39,317 nucleotides of DNA from Caedibacter sp. 37-49 (GTDB taxonomy: Bacteria > Pseudomonadota > Alphaproteobacteria > Caedimonadales > Caedimonadaceae): the NCBI GenBank assembly GCA_001898725.1, contig MKUV01000074.1, positions 1-39,317 of the forward strand, given 5' to 3'. Every line of letters starts with the position of its first letter. Position 1 is the first letter of the stretch. Shown one piece after another: positions 1 to 8,986 of this stretch. A program made the position numbers and the translations under genes. Under the pieces are notes generated by a model. It worked only from the letters and a program-made list of their open reading frames with translations, did not search any database and was not told the DNA's origin.

Positions 1-442
1 TGTTTTTGAAGTGAAGGTTTACGAGTTTGGTGGGTGAGAGGGAATTTAGGGCGAGCAAGTTTTGAATGAGAAGTCTTTTGGGTAAGTTACGGTTTGGATA
101 TCAGCATGTTTGCCTTTTCTTCTTTTTTGGACTTTTTCCCTTATCTCTCTTGTCTTCCTTGTCACCCTCGTGACCCGGCTACGCCAAAGGCTTTGCCGTG
201 GCGAAAGGTGGGGATTCTAAAATGGTGCAAGAAGCATTGAATAATTGATTGGCAAAGTCTATAGGCCGCTTGAGATCCTAGGCACGAGGCCTGGGATGAC
301 TAAAGGTTTAGGAACGAGAGTGCTCGTTGGCATGGATAGAGAGGCAAGGGTTAGAAACAGAAAAGCTCTTTGACAAAAGTCGGAAAAGATTGATTGGTGA
401 CAATAGCAACAAACCACCCTCATCGTCATCCTCGGGCTTGTC

Positions 443-490
443 CCGAGGATCTCAGGCAACCTGAAGATGTAACTAGGTGCCAGAAGGTCC
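443..490 (+). repeat. Near-identical 48-bp repeat, copy 1
   Basis: It runs from CCGAGGATCTCAGG to GCCAGAAGGTCC. It matches the copy at 678-725 at 46 of 48 positions and has the same orientation. It directly follows the right arm of the 9-bp inverted repeat at 428-450. Confidence 0.8.
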
Positions 491-677
491 AAGGTGTACA
501 TGAGAGGTACGAGAGGGCAGAAGGGATGAGAAGTGGGCAACCTCTTTGTTGCCATCCTCGCTACTTTCTTTGTTATCCTTGCGAAAGTGTGGGTCTAGGA
601 AGAGTTGGAAGGATTAAATGGTGATGGGTGGCAAGAGGAATGAAATAGCGCCTCTCTTTATCATCCTCAGTCATGTA

Positions 678-725
678 CCGAGGATCTCAGGCAGCCTGAA
701 GATGTGACTAGGTGCCAGAAGGTCC
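678..725 (+). repeat. Near-identical 48-bp repeat, copy 2
   Basis: This is the second copy of the 48-bp unit at 443-490. Only two substitutions separate them, while sequence on both sides is more diverged. In this copy the palindrome to the left has decayed (CCTCAGTCATGTACCGAGG). Confidence 0.8.
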
Positions 726-1197
726 AAAACGTGCGTGAAAGACACGGCGAAAGAGTAAAGAAGCAACGGTGCTTAAAACTTGGAGAAGTTTTTCTCTATT
801 GTAGATGGATTCCCGCCTTCGCGGGAATGACAAAGGTTAGGAAGGAGAGCGCTCGTTGGCTAGGGTGGTAAGGAAGTTGATTAGGAGACAACAGAGACAG
901 GCCACCCCTTTGATGTCATCCTCGCGAAAGCGGGTATTCAGGAAGCGTTGAAGGCGGGGAATGGTGATAGGAGAAATCTTTCTGTTGATTGAGATCCTAG
1001 GCATAGGACTCAGGATGACTAAAGGTTTAGGAACGAGATGGCTCATTGGCATGGATAATGCCTGGTGACAAAAGGCACAAGGCCTGGGATGACAAATGAG
1101 AACATAAGGGCTTGTTGGCAACGGCAGAGGGGCAAGAGTTAGAAACAGGAAAGCTCTGTGACAAGAGTGGAAAAAGGTTGATTGGTGAAGGCTTAAC

Positions 1198-2526
1198 CTA
1201 TTTTATATTTAAAGTTGGAGATGATTTGTTTTCGACAATTGGTTGTTTGGTATGAAGTGATTGGTATAGTTTATCCATTTTTTCTTTATGAATTAAAAAT
1301 TTCTTTAGTTCTTGTCCTGACAATTTACCAGCAGGTAACATTTTGATACTTGAAGGATTGATTTGTACATTATGTCTTAAAAGTTCGTAGTGTAAATGAG
1401 GTCCTGTTGTGCGACCAGTTGCTCCAACATAACCAATAATTTGAGCTTGTTTAACGCGTTTACCTGGATGAAGTCCTTTTGAAAAGCGACTTAAATGTGC
1501 ATAAGCTGTCGAAAATTCACTGTTATGTCGTATGCGGATATAATTTCCATAACTTGCCCAAGGACCTATTTTTTCGATAACACCATCTCCTGAAGCCATG
1601 ATAGGTGTTCCTGTAGGCGCAGCAAAGTCTACGCCTTTATGTTGCTTCGTGTAGCCTAAAACAGGATGTCTGCGGTTGCCATATCCAGAAGAAATGCGTG
1701 CACCATCAATAGGTGTTCGAAGGAGTCCTTTTTTTACACTTTCACCTTTTTCATTAAAATATTCATAATCTCCACTTTTTATTTTGAAGCGATAAATAGC
1801 AAGCTTCTTGCCTTGAAGATTAAGCATTGCATATGTAAGATCTCCTGCTTGTTCTAATTGAGTTTTTGGGTCAGTATAGAGATCAAATACTAATGCATAT
1901 TCATCTCCGCTATGAAAACTTCTTTGAAAATCCACATCATAACTAAATGCTTTAATAGCTTCATGTAAGATTCTTTTAGGAACGCCTGACTTCCCAGCGT
2001 CAACATAAAAGCTGTCACGTATTATACCAGTGGCTTGTTTGACGACATGATCAAGTTTTACGGGAAGTTTTTCAAGAATAAACTCACCATTATCGTTCCG
2101 TCTTATCCAAATCTCTTCTTCAATAGAAGGGCGAAAATAAAGAGATTCTAGCTCTCGAGTTTGTTGTTTTTCCTTAAGAGGCATGTAAGTTATATAAATT
2201 TCATGATCTGGTCGCAAATCTTTAGGATTAAAAGCCTTTTTCAAGATATCAGCTACTTTATGAGCTTGGGTTTTATTAATGCCAGCTGTCACTAACACAG
2301 AGGTTAAAGTATCTCCTTTATGAATAATAAGTGTTTCTTCTTTTGGCCCTTTTTCTTCATCAGGGACGACTTTTTCTTCAGTTGGTAGAAAAGGTTGTAA
2401 TTGTGGAATAAAATTATCTTGAGGTTTTTCTTGACGATGCAACCAAAAATCATGCACAGCTATGGCAAGGGCTAATACTAAACATAAAATTGCGGCAAAA
2501 ATACGTGCATTAATACGAAAGTTCAT
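1198..2526 (-). CDS. M23-family murein endopeptidase (MepM-like)
   Basis: Probable zinc metallopeptidase that cuts peptide cross-links in peptidoglycan, in the periplasm and anchored to the inner membrane. The 442-residue protein has a hydrophobic N-terminal anchor (about 9-27), a LysM/OapA-like stretch near 64-115 (IIHKGDTLTSVLVTAGI), a middle domain, and an M23 domain at about 275-395. All expected catalytic elements are present: HKGVD (H296, D300), AYAH (H344) and HLHYE (H377, H379). By family knowledge H296, D300 and H379 bind zinc, and H344 and H377 take part in catalysis. The gene is divergent from rluD across a 76-bp gap. The ATG start is followed at once by a credible signal anchor, although the Shine-Dalgarno match is weak. 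The family assignment is firm; the cleaved bond and the MepM/YebA-type role are inferred. Confidence 0.9.
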   Translation of the reverse strand: MNFRINARIFAAILCLVLALAIAVHDFWLHRQEKPQDNFIPQLQPFLPTEEKVVPDEEKGPKEETLIIHKGDTLTSVLVTAGINKTQAHKVADILKKAFNPKDLRPDHEIYITYMPLKEKQQTRELESLYFRPSIEEEIWIRRNDNGEFILEKLPVKLDHVVKQATGIIRDSFYVDAGKSGVPKRILHEAIKAFSYDVDFQRSFHSGDEYALVFDLYTDPKTQLEQAGDLTYAMLNLQGKKLAIYRFKIKSGDYEYFNEKGESVKKGLLRTPIDGARISSGYGNRRHPVLGYTKQHKGVDFAAPTGTPIMASGDGVIEKIGPWASYGNYIRIRHNSEFSTAYAHLSRFSKGLHPGKRVKQAQIIGYVGATGRTTGPHLHYELLRHNVQINPSSIKMLPAGKLSGQELKKFLIHKEKMDKLYQSLHTKQPIVENKSSPTLNIK

Positions 2527-2602
2527 TCAATTCTTTAAGTTTAAAATTAATGGTTAGGGAACATTGATACTCTGAACGAGGCATGGAGTCTACGAGAAAA
2601 TA

Positions 2603-3580
2603 ATGACAGAGATAAGGAAGCATATTATTGAACCTCATGAAGTTGATCAGCGTTTAGATCGTGTTTTAGCTGGTAAATATCCTGATTTAAGCCGCACGCG
2701 AATAAAAAACCTTATTGAAGATCATAAAATTCTTATTAATGAAAAAAAGAGCCTTCCATCAGCTAAATTAAAAGAAAAGGATGTCGTTATGATTATGATT
2801 GAAGCTGCTGTTGACGCATTGCCGATTGCTCAAGATATCCCGTTGGACATTATTTATGAAGATCAAGATGTAATTGTTATTAATAAAGCTGCAGGGATGG
2901 TGGTTCATCCTGCGCCGGGGAATTACGAACAAACTCTAGTAAATGCACTTCTGGCGCATTGTGAAGGATCTCTTTCAGGGATTTCAGGCGTTAAAAGACC
3001 TGGAATTGTTCATCGCTTGGATAAAGGGACAAGCGGATTGTTAGTAGCTGCAAAGCATGATAAGGCTCATCAAGGTCTTTCAGCCCAATTTGCTAAACGC
3101 GATTTAAAACGACATTATTATGCTTTGATATGGGGCGTCCTTAATCCTCAGGAAGGATTAATTGAAGGCAATATTGGTCGCAGTCCTCATAATCGTCAGA
3201 AAATGGCTTTATTAAAACATGGCGGGAAGGAAGCACGCACGCACTATAAAACAATTAAAATATTCGGTCGAATCGCAAGCCTTCTTGAATGCCAATTAGA
3301 GACAGGAAGAACACATCAAATTCGTGTCCATTTAGCCTCACAAGGACATGGTATTATTTGTGATCCTCAGTACGGACGCACCCCGAAAGGATTAATGAAT
3401 ATCATTAAGGCGCTTTATGATATAAATGGCGAGAGTACGAGACCTTTTTTACACGCTTATTGTCTCAATTTTATTCATCCTGTTACCCAACAAGAAATGA
3501 AATTTAAATGCGAAATGCCCAAAGATTTTAGGGATGCTGTTGACATTTTACTTAAAACTTCAGCAACTGATGTGCAATAA
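2603..3580 (+). CDS. rluD: 23S rRNA pseudouridine synthase RluD
   Basis: Converts uridines of helix 69 in 23S rRNA (positions 1911, 1915 and 1917 in E. coli) to pseudouridine. The 325-residue protein has an N-terminal S4 RNA-binding domain (about 15-65) and then the RluA-type catalytic domain. The signature HRLDKGTSGLLVAAK carries the catalytic aspartate D140, and RTHQIRVHLAS marks the later conserved block. Length fits the family. It lies 181 bp upstream of rpoH; rluD-rpoH adjacency is common in alphaproteobacteria. RluC is a close relative, but the neighbourhood and S4 domain favour RluD. Confidence 0.9.
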   Translation: MTEIRKHIIEPHEVDQRLDRVLAGKYPDLSRTRIKNLIEDHKILINEKKSLPSAKLKEKDVVMIMIEAAVDALPIAQDIPLDIIYEDQDVIVINKAAGMVVHPAPGNYEQTLVNALLAHCEGSLSGISGVKRPGIVHRLDKGTSGLLVAAKHDKAHQGLSAQFAKRDLKRHYYALIWGVLNPQEGLIEGNIGRSPHNRQKMALLKHGGKEARTHYKTIKIFGRIASLLECQLETGRTHQIRVHLASQGHGIICDPQYGRTPKGLMNIIKALYDINGESTRPFLHAYCLNFIHPVTQQEMKFKCEMPKDFRDAVDILLKTSATDVQ

Positions 3581-3767
3581 AATTTAACCTCATTGGAGAG
3601 TGATATATTTAACAATGTTACATATAGAAGAAATATTTAAGTATTATGATGCTTTTTTCATAATTCAAAGTGTCTTATTATTAGGATGACCTCATTAGCT
3701 TAAAAAAGATTTCCTTATTGTTTTTTTAATAAAAAGCGATATCTTAATTCGTAAAAATGAGGTGCGC

Positions 3768-4703
3768 GTGTCTACATTAAATCAAAATAAATCTAAAAGT
3801 TCTCATAATTTTCGCCATCTGATACCTAATATGGCTGATGAAAACAGTCTCTCTCATTTTGTACTTCTTGCTAAAAAATTTCCCATGTTAGAAGCTGATG
3901 AAGAATTCAAACTTGCCAAATGTTGGCATGAAGAACAACACGAAGAATCAGCCCATGCCCTATTGCAAAGTCATTTGCGGTTAGTAGCGAAAATGGCTTC
4001 GGGCTATCGTGGATATGGTCTTCCTTTGCATGATTTGCTGGCAGAAGGCAATATTGGAATGATGCATGCTTTAAGAAAGTTTGACCCTGGGAAAGGATTC
4101 CGATTTTCGACCTACGCTATGTGGTGGATTGACGCTACAATCAAAGAATATATTCTAAAATCTTGGTCCCTCGTAAAAATGGGAACTACGGCAAGCCAAA
4201 AAAAACTTTTCTTCGGACTAAGAGCATTAAAGTCTAAGCTAAGAGATCAACATGGTGACCTTAGTCATGAAGGGAACCTTTCTGAAGAACTAGTTCAAGA
4301 AATCTCAAAGAAATTGAATGTAAGTCGAGAAGACGTTCTTATGATGAATGAAAGAATGCAAGGTCAAGAATTTTCATTAAATTCTATTGTCAGTGAAGAA
4401 ATCGGAGGAGAATGGCAAGACTGGCTTTTAGACGAAAGTGAGAATCAAGAAGTTACCTTAGCACATCAACAAGAATACGAAAAACGTCACTCTCTTTTAC
4501 AAGAAGCTTTTCAAGTTCTTGCAAAACGTGAATATGATGTGTTTATTGCACGTAGACTTGAAGAACCACCGAAAACGCTTGAAGAACTTTCAGAGATATA
4601 TCAAATATCCCGTGAAAGAGTTCGCCAGATTGAGATGAAAGCTTTTGAAAAAATTCAAAATGAAGTTCATAAATCAGCAGAAAAGATAGGTATTTTAAAC
4701 TAA
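3768..4703 (+). CDS. rpoH: RNA polymerase heat-shock sigma factor RpoH
   Basis: Alternative sigma-70-family factor that directs RNA polymerase to heat-shock promoters. Region 2 is clear (DLLAEGNIGMMHALRKFDP, then FRFSTYAMWWIDATIKEYI). It is followed by the RpoH-typical box QKKLFFGLRALKSKL, and region 4 ends in a helix-turn-helix with SRERVRQIEMKAFEKI. I place the start at the GTG at 3768, because GAGG at 3759-3762 lies 5 nt upstream. An in-frame GTG at 3762 would add two residues but overlaps that Shine-Dalgarno. The downstream neighbour dnaE begins 79 bp later. The RpoH box separates it from RpoD and stationary-phase sigma factors. Confidence 0.93.
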   Translation: MSTLNQNKSKSSHNFRHLIPNMADENSLSHFVLLAKKFPMLEADEEFKLAKCWHEEQHEESAHALLQSHLRLVAKMASGYRGYGLPLHDLLAEGNIGMMHALRKFDPGKGFRFSTYAMWWIDATIKEYILKSWSLVKMGTTASQKKLFFGLRALKSKLRDQHGDLSHEGNLSEELVQEISKKLNVSREDVLMMNERMQGQEFSLNSIVSEEIGGEWQDWLLDESENQEVTLAHQQEYEKRHSLLQEAFQVLAKREYDVFIARRLEEPPKTLEELSEIYQISRERVRQIEMKAFEKIQNEVHKSAEKIGILN

Positions 4704-4724
4704 TTTGTTTCTTATACCTAAAGG

Positions 4725-4751
4725 TTGAAATAACTTTTCTTAAGATATAAG
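4725..4751 (+). promoter_or_regulatory. Possible dnaE promoter
   Basis: TTGAAA (4725-4730) and TATAAG (4746-4751) are separated by 15 bp, shorter than the ideal 17. A transcript would start about 25 nt before the dnaE ATG. The assignment rests only on consensus similarity in AT-rich DNA. Confidence 0.3.
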
Positions 4752-4782
4752 CGACGCAAAAAAATTGTAGTTAGAGCAGATA

Positions 4783-7700
4783 ATGAGTTTCAATTATATT
4801 CCTTTACGTAACCACTCGACCTATTCTCTTGCTGAAGGCGCTATAAAATTTGCCGATTTAATTCAAAAGTGCCAGCAATTAAATTTTCCTGCCATTGCTA
4901 TAACTGATACCGGGAATTTGTTTGGCGTTGTTGAATTTTCAAAAACAGCTTCAAATGCTGGAATTCAACCAATTATTGGATGCCAATTACTCGTTAATCT
5001 TTATGAACAAGATCCAAGAGCACAAGAAACAAGGCTGCCGGGGATAGAACCTCCTTTAGATACTTTGCTATTTTATGTTCAAAATCAAACTGGCTATAAA
5101 AATCTTTTAAAATTAGTTACGTACTCTTTTTTGAATCATAAAACTGGTTCGAGAGCTTATATACCTTTTGATTTGCTTCAGTCATATAATGAAGGTTTGA
5201 TTGTATTATCAGGAGGCATGGATGGAGGAATTAATAAACTTCTTTTAAAAGGTCAGGAAATTGCGGCAAAAAATCTTCTATTAAAATCCAAAGAAATTTT
5301 TTCTGATCGCTTTTATGTTGAAATTACGAGGCAAGGACTGCCCGAAGAAGAGCAGATAGAATCGAATTTACTCAAACTCGCTTTCGAAACGAATAGTCCT
5401 TTAGTTGCAACGAATGAGGCCTTTTTCTTGGATAAGGAGATGTACGAGGCACATGATGCGCTTCTTTGTATTGCTTCAGGACGTTATGTTAATGAACTTA
5501 ATCGACCAAGATTAACATTAAATCATAGACTTAAATCTTCTGAAGAAATGAGGGAATTATTTTCGGATCTTCCTGAGGCACTCAATAATACGCTACATAT
5601 TGCTTATCGATGTGGCTTTATGGTTGAATCCCAAAAGCCACTGTTACCACCATTTCCTTCTGAAAAACCTGAGCCTGAAGAATTGCGTATACAAGCTAAA
5701 GCAGGCTTAGATAATCGTTTAAAAACAACAATCTTTAATAAGGATCTTTTACCAGAAAAAATTGAAGAAATTCGAAAATTATATTTCGAGCGTTTAGAAC
5801 AAGAACTCGAAATTATTATTGGTATGGGATACGCAGGTTATTATTTAATTGTTGCTGACTTCATTCAATGGGCAAATTCTCAAGAGATTCCTGTAGGACC
5901 AGGTCGTGGATCAGGTGCTGGATCTTTAGTTGCATGGGCATTAACAATTACAGGAATCGATCCAATTCGATTTGGTTTGATTTTTGAGCGTTTTTTGAAC
6001 CCTGAACGTATTTCAATGCCTGACTTTGATATAGACTTTTGTCAGGATCGTCGTGATGAAGTAATTCGTTATGTTTGTGAACGGTATGGACATGATCGAG
6101 TCGCTCAAATTATTACGTTTGGAAAATTACAAGCGCGAGCTGTTTTAAGAGATGTTGGGCGTGTCCTAGGGATGCCCTATGGTCAAGTAGATCGCATATG
6201 CAAACTCATTCCCAATAACCCAGCAGCGCCCATTACGCTTAAAGAGGCAATAGCTCAAGATCCTCAATTACAAGCTATGGCATCAGAAGATGAAATTGTT
6301 GCGCGTCTTTTAGATATTGGAATGAAACTTGAAGGACTAAATAGACATGCTTCGACTCATGCGGCAGGTATCGTGATTGGAGACCGCCCTTTAAATGAAC
6401 TTGTTCCACTTTATTATGACGGTAAGAGCACCATTCCTGCAACTCAATTTAACTTAAAAGATGTTGAAAGTGTTGGGTTGGTAAAGTTTGACTTTTTAGG
6501 TTTAAAGACGCTTACTATTATACAAAAAACAATTGATATGATTAGAGAACAAGGGAAAGAAATAGACATTTCCCGTATTCCTTTAGATGATTTAAAAACA
6601 TTTGAAATGCTAAGGCGTGTAGAAACTGTCGGTATCTTCCAGCTTGAAGGTTCTGGTATGCGAGATGTTTTGCGTCGTTTGCAACCGACCCGTTTTGAAG
6701 AAATCATAGATCTTAACGCACTTTATCGACCTGGGCCGATGGATGATATACCTCGTTATTTAGCTTGTAAGCACGGTGAGGAGACAATTGATACGTTGCA
6801 TCCAATGCTTGATGACATATTGCGTGTTACATATGGCGTTATGGTTTACCAAGAGCAAGTCATTAAAATTGCCCAAGTTATGGGAGGATATACGCTTGGA
6901 GGCGCAGATCTCCTTCGACGCGCAATGGGTAAAAAAATTAAAAGTGAAATGGATGCTCAACGGCAAACATTTTTAAATGGTGCACAACAGAAAGGAGTGG
7001 ATGAAGCCACAGCCACAAGAATTTTTGATTTGATGGCCAAATTTGCGGGGTATGGATTTAACAAATCACACTCAGCTCCTTACGCCTTGATCTCCTATCA
7101 AACAGCTTACTTGAAAGCAAATTATCCGGTCCAATTTATGGCTGCAACAATGACATATGATATTCAAAATACGGATAAACTAAACTTCTATAGGCAAGAA
7201 CTTAAGAGGATGCAAATTTCATTGTTGCCTCCTGATATTAATACATCAATGCCTTGGTTTTCAGTGGAAATGGATGATAATGGCCAAGGAGCAGTTAGAT
7301 ATGCCTTATCTGCTATAAAAAGTGTTGGTGAAGCAGCAATGCAAGAGCTTGTAAATGAGCGCAAAAAGGGTGGTCCTTTCAAAGACATTATTGATTTTGC
7401 AAGACGGCTTAACACCAAAGTTGTCAATAAACGTTTATTAGAAGGCCTTATTCCCGCAGGTGTATTTGATTCTTTAGACCCCAATCGTGCCAAATTAATG
7501 GCGAATATAGATATTATTCTTAGGTATGTTGGAGAAGCTCACTTGCTACAAAATACTAATCAAGGAAGTTTATTTGCACATGAACAACCGGTTACGGCAT
7601 CAACAGTTAAATTTCAAGAAGTGGACCGATGGATGCAGTTAGAAAGATTACAGTATGAGTTTAATACTGTTGGTTTCTATTTTTCTGCACATCCTCTTGA

Positions 7701-8259
7701 TGTTTATGGTGATAGTCTTAAACGCCTTTATTTAACTTCATCTTCGCAATTTTATGAGCGTTCTCGACAATCAGAGGGAACAACTTTTAACGCAGCTGGG
7801 GTTTTAGTTAGTAAGAAAGAACGTATCAGCAAGACGGGGAAAAAATATGCATTTATCACTTTTACTGATACAACTGGTGTTTATGAAGTCACCGTCTTTT
7901 CAGAAATTTATCTTTCAATTCGTGAAAAACTTGATGCAGGCAAAACATTCTTTATGAAATTAACGAGTCGTTTTGAAGAAGATAATTTAAGACTTACAGT
8001 TAATATGCTTGAAGAATTAGATGCTGTGCTTGAACGCTATCCCAAAACTCTTCAGGTTCATCTACATTCTTCGACGACTCTTGATAAGCTAAGTTTGCTT
8101 TTATCTAAGTGTGATCAAGGAAATGGCGCTATTCAAATAGTTTTAAAACCAAATGATCGTGAGGTTCATTTAACCTTAAACAGAAAATATGCAATTACAC
8201 CTCATCTGAGAGAAGCTCTTAAACTTATCCCAGGTATTGAGGAAATTAGAGATGTATAA
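4783..8259 (+). CDS. dnaE: DNA polymerase III alpha subunit DnaE
   Basis: Replicative DNA polymerase of the C family. The 1158-residue protein has full family length: N-terminal PHP domain (from about residue 4, LRNHSTYSLAEGA), the palm with catalytic aspartates in PDFDIDF (D414, D416), fingers, tandem helix-hairpin-helix and C-terminal OB domain. GPGRGSGAGSLVAWALTIT is the typical polymerase block near 390. An internal clamp-binding motif QGSLF lies at 927-931. The PHP loop reads TDTGNLFG, lacking the histidine of the TDHGN form, which fits a PHP domain without exonuclease activity as in other proteobacteria. The last 8 nt overlap the amidase gene. Confidence 0.97.
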   Translation: MSFNYIPLRNHSTYSLAEGAIKFADLIQKCQQLNFPAIAITDTGNLFGVVEFSKTASNAGIQPIIGCQLLVNLYEQDPRAQETRLPGIEPPLDTLLFYVQNQTGYKNLLKLVTYSFLNHKTGSRAYIPFDLLQSYNEGLIVLSGGMDGGINKLLLKGQEIAAKNLLLKSKEIFSDRFYVEITRQGLPEEEQIESNLLKLAFETNSPLVATNEAFFLDKEMYEAHDALLCIASGRYVNELNRPRLTLNHRLKSSEEMRELFSDLPEALNNTLHIAYRCGFMVESQKPLLPPFPSEKPEPEELRIQAKAGLDNRLKTTIFNKDLLPEKIEEIRKLYFERLEQELEIIIGMGYAGYYLIVADFIQWANSQEIPVGPGRGSGAGSLVAWALTITGIDPIRFGLIFERFLNPERISMPDFDIDFCQDRRDEVIRYVCERYGHDRVAQIITFGKLQARAVLRDVGRVLGMPYGQVDRICKLIPNNPAAPITLKEAIAQDPQLQAMASEDEIVARLLDIGMKLEGLNRHASTHAAGIVIGDRPLNELVPLYYDGKSTIPATQFNLKDVESVGLVKFDFLGLKTLTIIQKTIDMIREQGKEIDISRIPLDDLKTFEMLRRVETVGIFQLEGSGMRDVLRRLQPTRFEEIIDLNALYRPGPMDDIPRYLACKHGEETIDTLHPMLDDILRVTYGVMVYQEQVIKIAQVMGGYTLGGADLLRRAMGKKIKSEMDAQRQTFLNGAQQKGVDEATATRIFDLMAKFAGYGFNKSHSAPYALISYQTAYLKANYPVQFMAATMTYDIQNTDKLNFYRQELKRMQISLLPPDINTSMPWFSVEMDDNGQGAVRYALSAIKSVGEAAMQELVNERKKGGPFKDIIDFARRLNTKVVNKRLLEGLIPAGVFDSLDPNRAKLMANIDIILRYVGEAHLLQNTNQGSLFAHEQPVTASTVKFQEVDRWMQLERLQYEFNTVGFYFSAHPLDVYGDSLKRLYLTSSSQFYERSRQSEGTTFNAAGVLVSKKERISKTGKKYAFITFTDTTGVYEVTVFSEIYLSIREKLDAGKTFFMKLTSRFEEDNLRLTVNMLEELDAVLERYPKTLQVHLHSSTTLDKLSLLLSKCDQGNGAIQIVLKPNDREVHLTLNRKYAITPHLREALKLIPGIEEIRDV

Positions 8260-8986
8260 AGAGTTTTCTTCGTTAAACTATAATATGAGATCCTCTCAAG
8301 CCTCTATTAAATATTTAATTTATCATTATACAGCTTGCGATCTGGTAACTTCATTAAAAATTTTATGTGACGATAAATCTTTAAATCCTGTGAGTGCTCA
8401 CTATTTAATTGATGAAAATGGGGATATCTATCAACTCGTTCAAGAAGAGAGGAGGGCATGGCACGCTGGGAAGAGTTCATGGGAAGGACATGACGATATT
8501 AATAGCTGGTCCATAGGAATTGAACTTATAAATCCTGGCCATGGTCCTGCATATCGAAATTTTCCTAAAGCTCAGATGGAATCTTTAGCTAATCTTTCTT
8601 TAAAAATCATCCAGAGACATAAAATCGAACCATGGCACGTTCTTGGTCATTCAGATATAGCACCTACAAGAAAAGTAGATCCTGGGGAACTTTTTGACTG
8701 GAGATGGCTAGCTTCTCAAGGAATAGGCATCGTACCTTCTTTTGAAAAAACTTTTGCTGAAAACTATACCTCATTAAAATTGTTAGAATTGTTAAAACAA
8801 TATGGTTATGGAATTGATCATTCTGAGGAAAATCAATTACAAATTCAAGCTGTTCTAGGTGCTTTTCAAATGCATTTCACACCTTTATACATTACTAAAC
8901 AACCTAATATTGAGACATATCACGCTCTTTTAAGTTTATTAAAAAAGAAAAATGAAGCCTTTTCTTCTAGACGCCAAGTGATATAA
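8252..8986 (+). CDS. N-acetylmuramoyl-L-alanine amidase, Amidase_2 family
   Basis: Predicted zinc amidase that cuts the bond between N-acetylmuramic acid and L-alanine in peptidoglycan or its turnover products. Zinc ligands are visible: H25 (YLIYHYTA), H133 (VLGHSDIAP) and D143 (TRKVDPG); E91 in SIGIELINPG is the conserved glutamate. The C-terminal third (about 165-235) resembles a peptidoglycan-binding helical domain, as in AmiD. There is no signal peptide or lipobox, so a cytoplasmic AmpD-like recycling role is possible. The start is the ATG at 8252, preceded by GAGG at 8239-8242; an upstream in-frame TTG at 8237 lacks that support. It overlaps dnaE by 8 nt (co-translation likely) and its 3' end overlaps chpT by 20 nt on the opposite strand. 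Confidence 0.88.
   Translation: MYKEFSSLNYNMRSSQASIKYLIYHYTACDLVTSLKILCDDKSLNPVSAHYLIDENGDIYQLVQEERRAWHAGKSSWEGHDDINSWSIGIELINPGHGPAYRNFPKAQMESLANLSLKIIQRHKIEPWHVLGHSDIAPTRKVDPGELFDWRWLASQGIGIVPSFEKTFAENYTSLKLLELLKQYGYGIDHSEENQLQIQAVLGAFQMHFTPLYITKQPNIETYHALLSLLKKKNEAFSSRRQVI

Larger units (their letters stand above)
1..1190. repeat. Mosaic of degenerate palindromic repeats, no credible gene
   Basis: This stretch is visibly richer in GC than the rest of the window and is assembled from recurring modules. One module begins GAGATCCTAGGC and runs through GGATGAC, AAAGGTTTAGGAACGAGA and CTCGTTGGC; it occurs at 270-400, 990-1040 and 1074-1188, with a diverged relative at 821-895. A second module occurs at 426-530 and 661-765. 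A third, resembling GCGAAAGNGGGNATTCTAGGAAG, occurs near 206-250, 579-640 and 923-975. Short perfect inverted repeats lie inside: 428-450 (9-bp stem), 809-828 (8-bp stem) and 276-297 (one wobble pair). Such elements are common between genes in alphaproteobacterial genomes. Reading frames crossing the region (for example 259-555 and 837-1121, both minus) follow the repeats and are probably not genes. I cannot tell whether the elements are transcribed. Confidence 0.75.

Noticed and set aside
259-555. 98-codon minus-strand ORF
   Set aside because: It lies entirely within repeat modules; its sequence (VIPGLVPRIS-like) is what such palindromic repeats encode by chance, and there is no ribosome site.
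394-624. 76-codon plus-strand ORF
   Set aside because: It crosses the 48-bp repeat unit and other modules and has no protein-like features.
837-1121. 94-codon minus-strand ORF
   Set aside because: It runs through repeat modules and repeats parts of the ORF at 259-555 (LVPKPLVI); not a gene.
1-1190. CRISPR array
   Set aside because: Repeats are of unequal length, diverged and irregularly spaced, with no constant spacer length and no cas gene nearby.
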